From NCBI RefSeq assembly GCF_013373865.1, contig NC_050470.1, positions 11,516,373-11,580,372 on the forward strand: 64,000 nucleotides of DNA. Direction: 5' to 3'. Below the pieces are notes generated by a model, which did no database searches, had not been told where the DNA came from, and was given only the letters and a program-made list of their open reading frames with translations. Position numbers and translations under genes: made by a program. Position 1 is the first letter of the stretch. Every line of letters begins with the position of its first letter. Shown here piece after piece: positions 35,001 to 50,000 of this stretch. Source of the DNA: Monomorium pharaonis. Taxonomy: Eukaryota; Arthropoda; Insecta; Hymenoptera; Formicidae.

Positions 35001-38000
35001 ATTGTTCATGTAATTTCAATCTTATTATTAGTGCGTCTTCGCTAATTACACTGTGCCATCGCAATTTACCGAACCTTCTTCGCAATATAAACAATTATGC
35101 AAACAGTCCAATCATCCCTAAGAGCTTTTTAATTGACACGCGCGTGAGAAACTCACGCGGCGCATGTGCATTTTGCACGCGACGTGCGTGCCGTGCGTTT
35201 TGCGCGGCGCGAGGCCCATTGTTCCCGCGTCGTTACGCAAACTTCATCGCTTCCTCTTTGCAAGATCAATTAACGTTAATTATCAAGGTTTACTAATTCG
35301 CCAGGCAGTACGCCGAACTTGATTCCACGTACACGGAGGTTGCTTTATAATTCGTCCGGCCGATAAACCGGAAGTCCGCGAATTCCTCGAGTACGATAAT
35401 ACGCATGCCTTACGCGTAAATAATGCGCAATTAATTTGTTTCGACCGAACGCGCATTGTTGCGGTATTGCCCTATCGTGTATTTCATGTGTGTTTTTCCT
35501 TATTAAGAAAAAGACCGAGCGAGAAATTAATTACATAATTTACATTTTACAGATTTTATTAATATTTTGTAACAAAAATAAAGTTGTAAAAGATTCTTCG
35601 GTGCAAGAGAAATTCTAAAGGATACAAAGGAATTACATATCTCTCTTTGTCCTAATCTCTTCCTGTATGTATTTGGGAATCTGATTGAACCTACCAGATT
35701 TTCAATTAATTCAACAAGACTCATTTTTCAGTGTATGTTCAAAATGTACTAATTGGGATACATTTTCAAACAATTTATTTTTTAAATTAATTGAATTACG
35801 ATTTTAATTATATGAACAATTTTTTTATATGTTGATTAATTGAAATTGCAAACTTTCTACTTAATTATACTAAAGTTTTTTGTTTAATTATACATATATT
35901 GTGTTCAAAAATGAAAAGTCCAAACTAGGTCACTTTACCCTAAAAAGTAAAATAAAATAATAAAATAAATATAGAAAGAGATTATGACAATAAGGGATAT
36001 GTAATTCCTTTGTATCGTCTTTAGAATTTCTCCTGCACCGAAGAATCTTTTACAACTTTATCACCAGATGAAGATTTTATTAATAAATAAATAGTAATAT
36101 AGTAATAAAATTTTATTTAATCATTAAACCAGGTAATAATAAAATAAAAACAATTTAAGAAGTGTGTATAAGTAAATATTTGTAAGGTTTCTTTACAAAT
36201 TAAAATATTCATAAAAATAAAATTCAAAATAAGTTGTGAGTTTTGTCAAACAAGACTGTACTTGATAACTTACATTATAAAAATGCATGTAAAAAAATTA
36301 CATAAATAATATGTGTGAAAATTACACAATTTATAATGAGAATGTATAAAATTGTTTTTACAGAAATTAGTGCTTTCACCTGTTATTGTGTAAATATATC
36401 TTCAGATATGTAAATAAAAAATAATAATATAGTTTTTATGTAAATATACAGATGTTTGAAATATTATATAATATAATAGTAACTCAAGATAAATTATATA
36501 TTACTCATTGGCGAATTATTGTATAAATATTTCTTTAATATATTAACTTCAATTGTAAATTTATTTTTGCAAATTATTTAATTACTATAAAGAAGAATAA
36601 TTTTATTTGTAAGTTGTAATTTTACTATTGAAATATGTGTGTAAATATGTATTTTTAATAATAAATTTCCAAATTACCTACCTACTATGATAATTGTAAT
36701 TTGACATAAATTGTAATTTTTAAACTGTATTTTATAATTTGTTTTTGTAATTTATTATGATTATTTTAATTAGTCAAAAATCTTATAAAATTATGTGCTC
36801 GCCTAATACCAAATTTCAATATCTTAAAAATTGATTCAATTCTTATTTTGTTCAAAATTATATCATGTTCAAATTTCTCGTTGTAATATTAGATGAAACA
36901 CAATCACGCTTGTTAGACGCTCACCTTATTTTGTAATTATTAATATTATAGTACGTTTTGCAAGCAAACGAAACATACTATGATATTAGTAAGTATGTGA
37001 TCAAAGTTCATTCGGCAAGTACAAAAAGTTGCGTTAATTCGCATTAGCAATGAGGTGACTTGCTTAAGCGTGGGAAAAAGTAAGATTATCTAGTTAGATT
37101 GTCCTGCATTTCATGCATAAGGTCGTATTTATTATCACGGCTCATATTTAACTCGGTATACGTCATAGGTCGTGGTCTCTGCTTCGCTCTGCTAAACTAT
37201 CGAGAGAAATCCGGCTTCTACTTACGGTACAAGATTGTTGAAGTGAAGTTCAGCGTGCTGCAAGAGGCCAAGGCGGGCGCCTTGTAAATGTAACACCTGT
37301 TGAGAGGTTCCGAGAACACTTCAATGACGTTCCGCGATCTCCGCAGCAGCCGGAAACATCGTATGCAATCTTTGTTGTCGTACCTGCAGGAAAAAAAATG
37401 CCATAAACTGCATTAACCAAATCATAATTTCATAATTTACGTATTTTACGTGATGTACTATTATAAAACACGATTCTCACGTTCCATCTTTTTGACGCAG
37501 AGAAAAGAATTAAGGCTTTTTATTTCATCGTTTTATCCTCGTAATTTTTTTTAAAGATGTGAGCACCTTATATCTAAGTTTAAAATAAGATTTGTAATAT
37601 CACGCTGTAATAAAAGATCTCCATTTTTCTGGCTGTTATTTCGATCAACATGTTGGTTGAAATCCTCAAATTATGTTGTGAGAATTTTAAGAAGGAATTT
37701 TGAGTGTCTCGCCTTGATCTTTGATTGGAATTGTATTGTAATTTCGGACTGATCTGAAGCTTCATCTCTTTGCTAGATTGGTTATTTTATATTTATATTA
37801 AAAACTGGAAATGACTTCTTTTTCATGAAAAACGATGCGATGCGAAAAATAGCATCTTGAGACACGCAAGTAGCAAATTAGAAAAAGATATCTGGCCTTA
37901 TTACCGTTTTAATATTCGCGCTTCCTCTCTTTGATATTTACGAATTTCTCACGAAGTAAAGATACACTGTGACATAAGATAGCATTAATGGTAGTATAAT

Positions 38001-41000
38001 GACGCGATAGCGTCTCGATTAGAGTACTATTAGTACTCTCGTGACAAGTTTCTCGTGAATTAACACTTGGCTTACTCCAGCGCAGGAAGTGGACAATAAC
38101 AAGTACAAAAAAAGAAAAGAAAAGAACATGGACAAGGATTCTTCTTATTCCGTGTGATGTCAACAGCTTAAAGATGCGACACGCAATATCTCCAGACCAA
38201 ATTAAAAACGCAAGAGATTTTGCTGTAGGAAATGTTGAAAATTAAGTTAATAATTAATTAAATTTAGATATAAAAAAATAACGATCTGTTAAACATTTTG
38301 TCAATTAATTTTAAACTCTTCGAGGTAATGGTATAGGTTGTTGTACCATTGAAATATCACACATATCGCCGAAGTTCTTGAAATATTGACTGAAAATATT
38401 GACTTTCAAAACGATGTCTAAAAGTAGATAAAAGAGAGCAAATAAAGCAAAGAAAAGAGAATGAGCGAGATAAAAGTTCATGACTGCGGCTCGTGTCTGA
38501 GAAAATCCGTTTTGTTGAAACGAGCAACTTTTGTGTAAGATTATATGGGAATCAGTACGCAGGGAGAGGGGAAGGGCACGTTTTACCATTGCGTCGCGCT
38601 ATCACGACCGCTATCTACTCGCTTTTCACACACGATTACGAAAATGACAGTGGTTACGGAGGAATCAACAGTATCTAGTGTGCACCGTGTATTCGAGCAA
38701 CGAAATCGCCATCACGGTGTTATTTAAATAATTGTGAGCTAATATAACTAATACATAAGCGCGAGTCCAAAAACGAATATTTGCATTATAAAGGATTAGG
38801 TACGCGCTGAAGAATGTTGTTCAGAACTCAATGTTGTATATAACAATTTACAATTCTATTTTATATAATTTATTTTACAATAGGTATTAGAACAAAGTTT
38901 TGTAATTTTTAATTAATATTTTGAGGACCTATTATAAAAGGCTATATAAAAGGCTTTAATTAAAATATATACATTGTAAACCCATGAAAAAATTAATGAA
39001 AAATCTCTGGACTTGTTTTTGCAAATTTTTTTATTTACTACTCATTTATACTTCCCCCTTTTCTTGCCATTTGATTCTTATCGGATCAAAATTATTTACG
39101 ACGTAATTTTACTAACAAAAAGTGATTTAATGCCATAAACAGAGTTTAAAAAAAAAATTGCTTTATTTTTGTAGGAAATTCAAATTATTTTCGACAATCC
39201 GCAACCTTACTGAATACTTCCGTGATAAATAAAAGAATATATCATAATTCTATATTTTATATATAAAAAATTAAAAAAATTGTTTACGAACACAAGGCAG
39301 GAGCTTGTGCATGACAGTGTATGTAAATTAATCTAATGATTGTAATTTAAATATGTAATAAGGATCTGACATCCCCATACATCAAATTATCTTGAGACAC
39401 ATAAATCTGCATCTGTCAATGAATTTTCTTCCGCTCCTTACATTTCTTTCCTTGTGCCTTTACACGAGCGCGAAAGATCTTACGCATTAACATAATAACG
39501 TTATAAGTATCTCGATCAATTTTCCGATTCAGTGAGCACAAACTAGCAGCGCAATGCTACGAGCTACGGTCGGCGTGCTTCTCGACCATCCGCCGCGTGC
39601 AAGTGCACGCGAGTGAGTTTACAACGTAGCCGCATACCTGCGCGTATAATTGTACCTCCGAGGCAATAGCTGTCGCGCCGATATTATGCAACCTGTGGGA
39701 ACGGGCGTGTGGGCCCGTTTATCGTCGGTCGCGTGGTCGCCGGACTTCGCCATATAAAGGATCTCGCGCAAAGCAACTCCGGGAGAGATTTCCAGATATT
39801 ATTCGCCAACTGGAATACGTGATAAGTTTTGCTCATACGCAAGGCTACTCTACGTGAGCATTCTCCTGCTTTGAATTCGGAGTATGCGTCCGTTCTAACG
39901 GTGCCGTTCGTGAATCTCTCATTCCCAGTGTGAACAATTGTTTGCACAGTTGTAAAGGTGTTTAGAAATCGTTAAGAAGATTCTAAGGCCGTCTGTTTTA
40001 TCGGCATTTTAACTATATCTTAACTATATTTTAATGCTTCGTAGAATGCAAATTTTTTTTTTCACAGAAGTACATACAAAACTACCACAAAAACGTAGAA
40101 GTGAGTTCATATAAAAAACGAAAAAATTTTTTATTTTAACTACTTCACTTTTCACTTTTTTTGAAATAAGCACTATTATACTTTAACAGTAATAGTATAA
40201 TTTTTCGTCGGCTCTTAATATTAAATTAATATAAAACGTTGATAGGAAAATGCTGAAAGAGCCAGAGCAGGTTGTTGTTTACTAGTCGTATATTTGTTTC
40301 CGTGAATATATTATCCTTTAATACATACAGTTTCGGCACATTTGTTTTCGCCATCCTCAGTGTATAATTTTCTAGTACATTCAATAAATTAGTCAAAACC
40401 TGATCTCTTTAGACTTGCTAGCTAGTCCTATGCTGTTATTTTCTTCTCATTTTGTAGTATTACTGTTTTTTTTATATATTGTATACAGCGAAAGTTCGCG
40501 TCATGGGAGTCTGTGATCCCCTTCTCAATCGATCTGAGTCATTATTAATACTTAGGTCATTATTGAAGTTACCACAGCTTCTTTCCCTGCGATGTTTCTT
40601 ATATTGCGGTTAGATATCGACTATTATACTATTTTTTCTTGTTAGTATTAATCTTGAACTATTTAAAGCTAAAACAATTTCTTTTGTTATGCATGTATAA
40701 AAAGACTTAATAAAGTTATTGCAACAATGTATTTTGTTGCTTTGGCCTTAAATTCAGACATACACGAATAAGATGAAAAACATTTCGGGTCATGCAATTG
40801 TACAACTTTCTAAATATTAAAAGAGCATACCGTTTTTTCAGATTTTTTAGATTGTAAAAATCTTTTGTAAAACATGTAACGTCCTCAACAATCCACTTCG
40901 TAATAAAAAATAAGATAGTCTATGGAGAATTAAAACTCAATCCCTATAAGTTTGCGAAGAAATTTACTTTCTTTTCATACGATTTTTGTTTCACGCAACC

Positions 41001-44000
41001 GCAATATCGTTTATCTTCACTTTGCCCTTCGATGGTAGTTTCTTCTTATAATGGTGTTCGTTTTATCTTACGTCTCGAATCGATTATGCGACTTCTTATA
41101 TATAACAGAGAGAAAGATAATAAATAAGCCTTATCCTTAGATTTTATTATAAAATGTCTTCCTGAACATTATTAATTAATGGCGTCACCGCTAATTTTTG
41201 GGATCGCGATCAAAGCAACTAAATTTGCATAAAACAATCATCTTCAAATTACACGCAAATCCGAACATCAAGCTATGCCGAATTTAATACACAAGTTTAA
41301 TACACAAAAGCGAAGGATGCGATAACATAGGTCGGTAATTTTATTGTTTATTACTTGTTTCGGAAGTGTTTATATTTTCTAATCGTTTATAGCGCGCTAC
41401 TTTATTCTGCCCCGTCTATCAAATTACGTACAATTGGAATTGCATTCGCTCTCCACGGGATTGTCATCATCATCATCCGACCGCGATATCCCACCGACCC
41501 GAAATGTAAATCGAATTGCATTCGAATTGAATTTGCATAAAGGCGCACGCACTGTGCAAGGCTGGTCTCACACGAGCGACGACGAATCGTGCGGACAAAA
41601 AAAAAAGAAACGTAATTTTGCATAAAAAAATTGCTACTTAGCAATTATAAAAACTGCGTCAAAGATGATATTAACATTAAATATACACTTTATGGCTATT
41701 TGTGTTTTGTATTTCGTTTTTTTTTTTAATTGCATGAACAGGATAAATAATGGTCTCTATTCTCTAAAAAACGATAGACCATTGACGACAGGTTCAATGT
41801 GTTGACAAGCTCGGTTCTTTATCAAGAATGTTTTAAAATTTATCCTAGGACACGAATAATCCAAGGCATCTCTCGGGTATAAAGTATTTTCTTGTATGTT
41901 TTCGAAATACTATTCTATTTTAAATTAAAATTTGAGTGATAATATTGAGCTAAAATGCAAGGAAAATACATTACTATCACATTTACGTTAAATATTATAA
42001 ATAAATTTCTTGTGTGTAATATTATGTAAAAAGGCTTTTTATAATTAGTTTAAATCTTTTAATTAGTTCAAACTAGAAAGTGTCTTCTATCAGATGATAT
42101 AACAGTTTTTATAATGCTCTTTTATATTTTTCGTAATAATTAAAATGTTTTTGCAACATGTGACAGAAAATTCACGTCAGAGAAATTGGATCCTTAAACA
42201 GGCACGGTAAGCCATTTTTCCTTTATCTTCCTTTAACACAAATTGTTTGTTAAAAATATTTACAAGTTAGTGTACATGAAGATTCCTAGAAATCTGTTAT
42301 TTTAATGTAAAACATTTCCTTTTCGAATATATAAATACGTTATGTTGCGTATACCGTAAGACGTAACATGTGCAACTATGTTAAATTAGATTAAATGTGT
42401 TAACAAATTTTATATATAAAAAAAAAGCCATGAATGTATGAACTATGTGTTTTCATTTCTTTAATTATCTAAGTAGATCATGCTTTTATCAGTATTAATA
42501 CAGAACAATGTTTAGTTTCCGAGAAATGAGGGAGTGTCACTTTAAAAATGTGATTCTATGTCAATATTGGCGACCTTTCTCTGTCTTTTTTTAATTAACA
42601 ACTTTACAAATATTTTTTTAATAGAAATGTTACAGTATTGGGAAGAATAATATGTAAGAGTCACTTAATAATTGTTTATACTTGTAAAATAGATGGAAAT
42701 TAATAATGAATATGAACTCAGTATACCATAAGGAAAAAAAGGTGCATTAAAAATGAATTCCTCGTGGATAATCGCGCCATTTTTTGCGAGTGAATTTCGT
42801 TCTAGTTTTATTAATGGCTGATTCAATTGTAAACGGCGATGGAATCCGGGGAACTCCGCGCCGTGCAATTAGAGTGACAAATGAGCCGCCGCGCGGTGCC
42901 AGCGTGAGGAACGCGTCCGACTCGCATCGTTCTTCCGACACGGACATCTCGGAGGAGTGTTCGCTCGTCGTGCCGTGATGATGGTCGGAGAATACGAGAG
43001 TTGGGATACATGGAAACTGGAAGAGAGGCTACACCACCACCTTCGGCTAGTCACTCCTCCGTTTTCACGGAGATTAATGGTGGAAGATGGTATGCAATGA
43101 GAGAGAGAGAGAGAAAGAGAAACGGACTCTCCGTTCTATCCGATCGCCAAAGGTAGGGTTCGTTCAGCTCACACGAGCTTGTGACGATATATTCTCTTCC
43201 GATGCCGATGCCGTTTCTCAGCTTATGCACGGTGACTGTTATGCCATGAAATACAATGCATAAGTGTACATTATACCGGACGGTTCATGAGCGAACGTCC
43301 GCGAGCAAACGTCGTCCTTTTAACCGGCAGAATTAAACATTATCTGTAAGATAATAATCAATAACTTTTTCGAAAAAAAGCTTTCTTTCTCTCTTGTAAA
43401 AACAATACATTTTCATAATCTGGAACTAAATACAGGTAACAATAAATTCTAAATCTCGTCTTTTTGCCTCTTACACGAGAAAAAAATAGTTGCAGTTATC
43501 ATAATTTAATTATAATTTACTATGCCAATTATATTCTTATAGTTGTTTTAGCCATGAAAATTATTGCTATTATTATTACTACGTAAATTATATACAAATG
43601 GTAAAAAAATATTATATTCATTATATGGTAATTGTGATTGGGCATTTATAAAATATTGTATTTAATTTATTTCTATCATATCTTAATATTTGAAATTATT
43701 ACGGTTTATAATAAAATTTACCTATACGCAATTATGTTATATTGCATTATGTTTCAGTTCCCTATTGTTAATATTAACGAAACCATTATGAGTTGAATCA
43801 ATTTCTCAATGCAGTAACATAATCATGTATTACGATTTATGTAAAATGATTACTGTAAAGGATGTAAAAGGATTTTTTCACGACAGATAAGTGTAGATGG
43901 ATAGAATAAAGAATTGAATATAACATAATTACTTGTAGTTTAATACCGTGTGCATCTTGTTTAAGCATTTTTAGCGCAGGATTTGTGCCGTAATACAGAT

Positions 44001-47000
44001 GCTCTGTGATTGGGAGGCAATATTTACGCCTGTACAGAGCACACAAAGTGCACGTATCTGCACTCTACTGGTATCTAGTTGTATATATGTGTACAAAGTT
44101 TATTAGGGAATAAAAATAATAAATACATATATATGGCAAATAATATTAATGCAATATTAAAGAGACTTATATATATTTATCATTTTTATTTCCTAATAAA
44201 TTTTATTTCCTTTACACACATCTTTTACAAATTATTATAACATGTTACTTTATGTCTTATTTATAAAACTCGTTCTACAATCGAATTGAACTTTTTCTGC
44301 GCGGCGAAAGATTTGGTTGATTGTTGCAGCAAGAGTTATCGCGTTCAGTGTGCAGAAGCCATAAGAATGGAATTTTGCCAATCGTTTATGACTGACTACA
44401 GACTTGCGATTGCCTTATGAGTAATTTATGATACGGTTTCAACTCATTTCTAACTTCTGATCAATAATGATTAACAACTTATCAGAACAACCATAAGCAT
44501 TATTTGTAAATTATCTACGCGCCACCCATGAAATATATAGCAAAAGTGCAAGGTTTTTTTTCAAGTTTTTTTTCCAAAATAAGAAAATTTATATTTCATG
44601 TTTTTAATTATTCTATAGTAGTAGATAATATGAAATTGTTATTAGTATAATTCATTTTGCTCTTAAACATATGATAAATAGTTCTTAATAAATTTTTTGT
44701 TAGGTGTAACGTATATGCCAGAGTTACTTATGAATATGTTAACTAGATTTGCGGCGTACCATTATTTTAATAAACGCGCAAACCGATTAAGCGGACTAAC
44801 CCGCCGTAATATTTCATTGCGCCATTTCACTCGCCTGCAATTTTCGCGAGGTTGTCGCCATGGATGCGAGATCTCGCTCTGCGAAATCATTACGGGGCTA
44901 CCACGCGTTTGGAGAGATAATTTACGCGAATTCTACATACAGTTTTTACGGGCGTTGCTTGTCTCGCTCCAGCAAATTATTGCGCACCGCGATTATTGCT
45001 AATAGGCTGCGAGCTGGTTGGCTATCTTCACCGGATGCGTATAAACGTTACTGTCGTTTAAATATATGCGTAACGACGCCGCTCCGACAAAAAAGTCACG
45101 AGGGAAGAGAGGGGAGGGTCGATTAAGCGAGAAGAAGGTGGAAAGACGCACAGGTAATTAAGCAGCGATCAAATCTCGAGCAATTAACAAGTTTCATCGT
45201 GATATTTCCGCTGATTGACAATCATTTACATGCCATTCCAAGTGAATTTATAGCACTCTTTATTTGTGCCTTATATATAAAACAAATCTTTCGAAGAAGA
45301 TTATGCGATGCGTTATTCGTAAATTACTTAACTACTTAGCGATAAATAGAAGATCGGATTTATGATAATTATTGTAACGCGTCACATTATGTCAAAATGT
45401 AAGACAGTTAGGTTGAAAAACAAACGACTTATTACTCGTTTTTGTGATGTATTCCGTTAGTTAATTGCACGTTAAATTGAATCGAAATAAAAAATTTTCA
45501 AATTGTAAATTGCAAGACACTCCGAGACACTCGGAGATATGATTTCTCAGAATATTCACGGCGCGATAGCTTGTTAACGATTCAACGTGAATCGCGAAGT
45601 ATATGATCGCGTCTATAGAAGATGAAGAACAAGAAGAAGAAGAAGAAGAAGGGGTGGGCTCTCACACGTGTATGCCAATTTATGCATACTTGACCGGACA
45701 ACACCCACATTGCTTCGTGAGCGTCCAGATGCCTCGAAGAGTCATCGATTGGCGCGACGAGAATCTCGAGCTTTGGATTTCTAGGAGACGCAACACTGAA
45801 ATCGTACGGAGTCGAATTTTGTAAATAGTAAAACAATTTTCAACTATGTATCTATGTTTTCCATTTTGATTCTCCAAAATGCTATTGGTAATTGAAAAGT
45901 TCAAATTAAATATGCTGTTATTTTGAGTTGAGACTAAACAAGATATAAAATGAATAAATATACTATACAGATATAACAGGTCTATACATGTAAAATTTTT
46001 TCATGTGTCCCTGATTATGCATTTTTTAAGAGTTACTAGACAGTTGTAACTTCTTTCTAATAATCTAACTGAGAAGTTACTATTTGAGATCAAAGTGTAA
46101 TGCTTTGTCGGTAATTATGCATAAAGAATACGCAAAATTGAAATCTTTATTTGCTGAAACAGGACTAGACAGATGTCTACGAAAGTGACACATGTTTTTA
46201 TCAGAAAAATTACTTTAGCCACTGAATGAAATTGTATCAAGTTCTTATCCTACGCAGTATTGTTCAAATTAACGAGAATACACTAGAGAATATACACTAG
46301 AATACTAGACAAAAATATATATACTGGACATCTACAAAAACTACACACATTACTACCATAAATTCTTTTTCCAACAGTGCCATAGCTGTAACGTAAGCAA
46401 TCTTTCAGTATATTTTTGTGGTGTGCGTTTTCTACAATTTACACAGAAAAACGGGACTTATAAGATTTGTTTAACAATTAACGGTCTATTCCTAATTAAA
46501 AGGATTTTCTTGAGTAAGATATTCTCGGTGGTTCGCCATTGCCTTCCGAAAGGTAGCGTTCGAATAAAAATCAGACAATTCTGATCGGGATTTGAACCCG
46601 GGTTTCCGGTTCAAATAATAGACGCACATTTCACCGCGCGCGCCATGATCGTTATTCTACCACGAATACTAATAAAAAGAGCGGGACGTTTCCTGCAGAG
46701 TAGTGTCTAATTAACTTCTCTTCATCTAATTTTGTGACGATTTCCTGACGGTCGTTAACAATGTCTTGTATGTAGACACGCACAAAGATTTGGTTTCATT
46801 AAAACATATCTGAATTGAAATGTAAAAGCGTAATAATTTAACAAAAGTCACAGATTCTCCGCATAAATCTTTACATAAATTGAATTAAGTTTCGAATTTA
46901 GATTTAATTTCGCGATAATTCAATAGGAACAAAATTTTCTCGGAAAAGATCTACATCGATTTGGGGCGAGAACACACGTTTCACTATTTCCTTTTCATTT

Positions 47001-50000
47001 TACACTTTCGTTCCCTTTCTGGAATTAACTCGGATTCGCACAATATGAGTGTCTATGTCTGGTACTGTCTGGAGAGCTGGCTATTTTCGTTCCAGACGAA
47101 TCGTAGACGTCGCGGCATCCCTAGAGGCACATCGGCAGGCTAATTTAACTTTAACCCTTTCACGTTTCCATTTCCCGTGACGGTAATATCCCTCCGTCGT
47201 CGGTGAATTTTTGCTTTCTTTGGCAGGAAAAAACCGTCTTTTCCTACGTGTGAACGATCCGGCGACATTCTCTCTTCTAAATTTGCAACGACTTATATAG
47301 AAAGCAGGTGTGCATTTTTCTTATAGCTCTAAATATTTCGTCGAATTTTAAATCTTAACAAAAATTAAATTATTATTGTGTGTTAATTATTATTTCATAA
47401 CTAAAATTGTATTTTAATAATATTTCAATTTTGTAAAAGAGTAATCTTATTAAAACAGAATTTATCAAAGTTAATAAAATTTTTGTAAAAAATTAAAATT
47501 TTTAATATAACTTATTCTTATATTTAAATACACATTTTATTACAGATGAAAAAAAATTTAAAAGATTATTTAAGGAAAAAAGATTTATTAGAGAATAAAA
47601 ACACATAGATAAATATGCACAGAAGAAAAGTACCAATATCGACTACTTTGCAGGATAATGTTTCTTAAACAGAAATGTTAAAAAAAGTTTAAAAACATAA
47701 ATACAAATCCGAAAGTCTTCTATTAAATGGCATAGTAATTTTTAAAATACTATTGAGTATTTCGTAATAATTAATATTTTACGCAACACAACTAAAAAGC
47801 GTTTGAAAAAGTGAGCTCTATAGATTGATATACGATTGATATGATCAAAGGTTTAAAGTTTATTTTTTTATTGATTTATACACTTTGCCTTTATTATTTG
47901 CCTGTATTATTTTATATGCTTTGTATTGTTTGTTAGACTTTATCTAATAAATAAACTTCTTAACAGGGAAATTTTTTTCGTGTTGTTAATACAAATACGA
48001 TATAATGCGACGTTGAAGGTAAATATTACAGGTAAGATCAAAATTTTGATGTTATTATATCTAGTAACTGACTTAAAAATTTCTTTTCCAATAAATCTCA
48101 TAAGTTTTTTTTTGTAAAAATTATAAACCAAAATGTTATAAGACTAACTCCAAGTTAGTCTCCTCTATTATTTTAAAGTCTCACATATATAATCTCAGCA
48201 TTAAATATTTCTTGGCATGCGATGTGTCAGAACACTCTAGGTGTTAACAAGAATAATACGAGATGATTTTATACAAGAGATTTAACATAATTAGACACGC
48301 GTGTAACAACGAGTTCTTTCAACACTGTTTCACACTGTGCCCCGTTAACTGCATTTACATGTGCGACAAGCGCCGTAAATATGACGGGCATTCTAGTTGC
48401 AAGTGCATCGTTCTGTGAATACACCGTTATTCTTAATTGTGAGTCGAGTTACCTCGACTTCTCAACTTACCTCGGTGCCGTCGCCCTCCAAACGCAATGC
48501 ACGTTCCAGAGCTCTATTCTTTCTCACTGCCAGTAACTTAGAACTTTGATATTTACGGCGCCGTACTTTTAAACTTTTATGCGTCTGTAAACTTTCGCAA
48601 CAACCATTCGCGCTTCTTTAAATTGCTTTAACGCTTTAGCGTGGAGATTTTAACGCGCGGGGTGAATAAGATAAGAAATATACATCGGTTCATGCCATTT
48701 ACGATAATTCAGTTATACAGAACGTGTGATAAGAAACGCACAGAATCAAAGCCGTAAATAAAAATGGCGACAAGGTACAGATAACAAGAAATAAATTATT
48801 GAAGTAATACAGGCAAAAAAGTTAACTATATATACGCAGAAAGGTAATGCCGATATATCTTTTAAATTGACACTCTCCTTATTTCTCAATTACATTATTT
48901 CTCAGAAACTAAACATTGCATTGTTAAAGAAATAAAAACACATGATTTACATCATAGTATTATTCATGGCTGTTTTCTAAAATATGCTAAAAATAAATTT
49001 TTGAAAAGTAAAAATATTAATTTTCTTTTTCCAAATTGTACAAGTATAAATAATGGCAAATATATTATTAATAATTTTGGATTATTTCACATGTTTGTAG
49101 CTTTCTAAAATTATTTTATTTATATTTGTCTCTTTCCTTTTCATTTTTCTTGTGCAACTTGAAAATAATTGTGCAGTATAAATAGGTACATTTTTTCGTT
49201 AACGAACAATAAGAGCATACACATTTCTGGTAACTTAATCCATAGTAACCTTAACCTTTATTGTCGCGCTATTATTTACGCACATCCGTTACATTCGCGA
49301 AGGAGAACGCATGTCTAACAACTGAGAACAATAAAAGAAAAGTTATTTGCATTCTGCACAACAACAGAATCGAGTCATGTGCATATAATAACATGAATTT
49401 TTCGACTGTATACGTGGATCTGAAACGTTCGAAACTAATTATAAAGTCGACAGAAATGTAGAAATATATTAATTAGTTAATTTTATTAGTTTATCAATTT
49501 ATTTCATAATTATCTCCTCTACTAAGAAATACGTTTGAATTTTGTTATTACTGTCTACTATGTTTTGGAATTCATATTCTCAGACATTTATTTTTGGTTA
49601 TGTTACAAAAACATTAATTATTGTAAAATACAAAACAATATTGTAGAAACTGTTACACCATTTAATAAAATAAATAAGACACTTTCTAGCTTGTATTTTC
49701 GTTTTCAAAATTTTATTGTTTAGCTTTTGCTTAAGAAATATAACAAAGTGATGAGTTAGTATAGATGATCTTTCTGTATACATCAATCAAATAACATTAA
49801 TTAATAAAAAATTTCTTTTTTATTATTTAAAACCAGACAAGATATTTATTATAGTTTTTGGATGCTGAAAACAATGCCACACGTCAAAGAACAACCGCAA
49901 AAAATGTCCGTTTTTTCGTCCTCGATTTTTCAAATAAATATAATGCTAAATGATGGTTCATGATTAAACATTAATCGCAGAAAAATTTTACGATGAGCAT

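Noticed and set aside
44697..45002. 101-residue + strand frame
   Set aside because: No domain; composition matches the surrounding GC-richer island; another frame overlaps it on the same strand.
46560..46660. tRNA gene on the - strand
   Set aside because: A and B boxes are present but the acceptor stem does not pair and the T stem has a mismatch; a SINE head explains it better.
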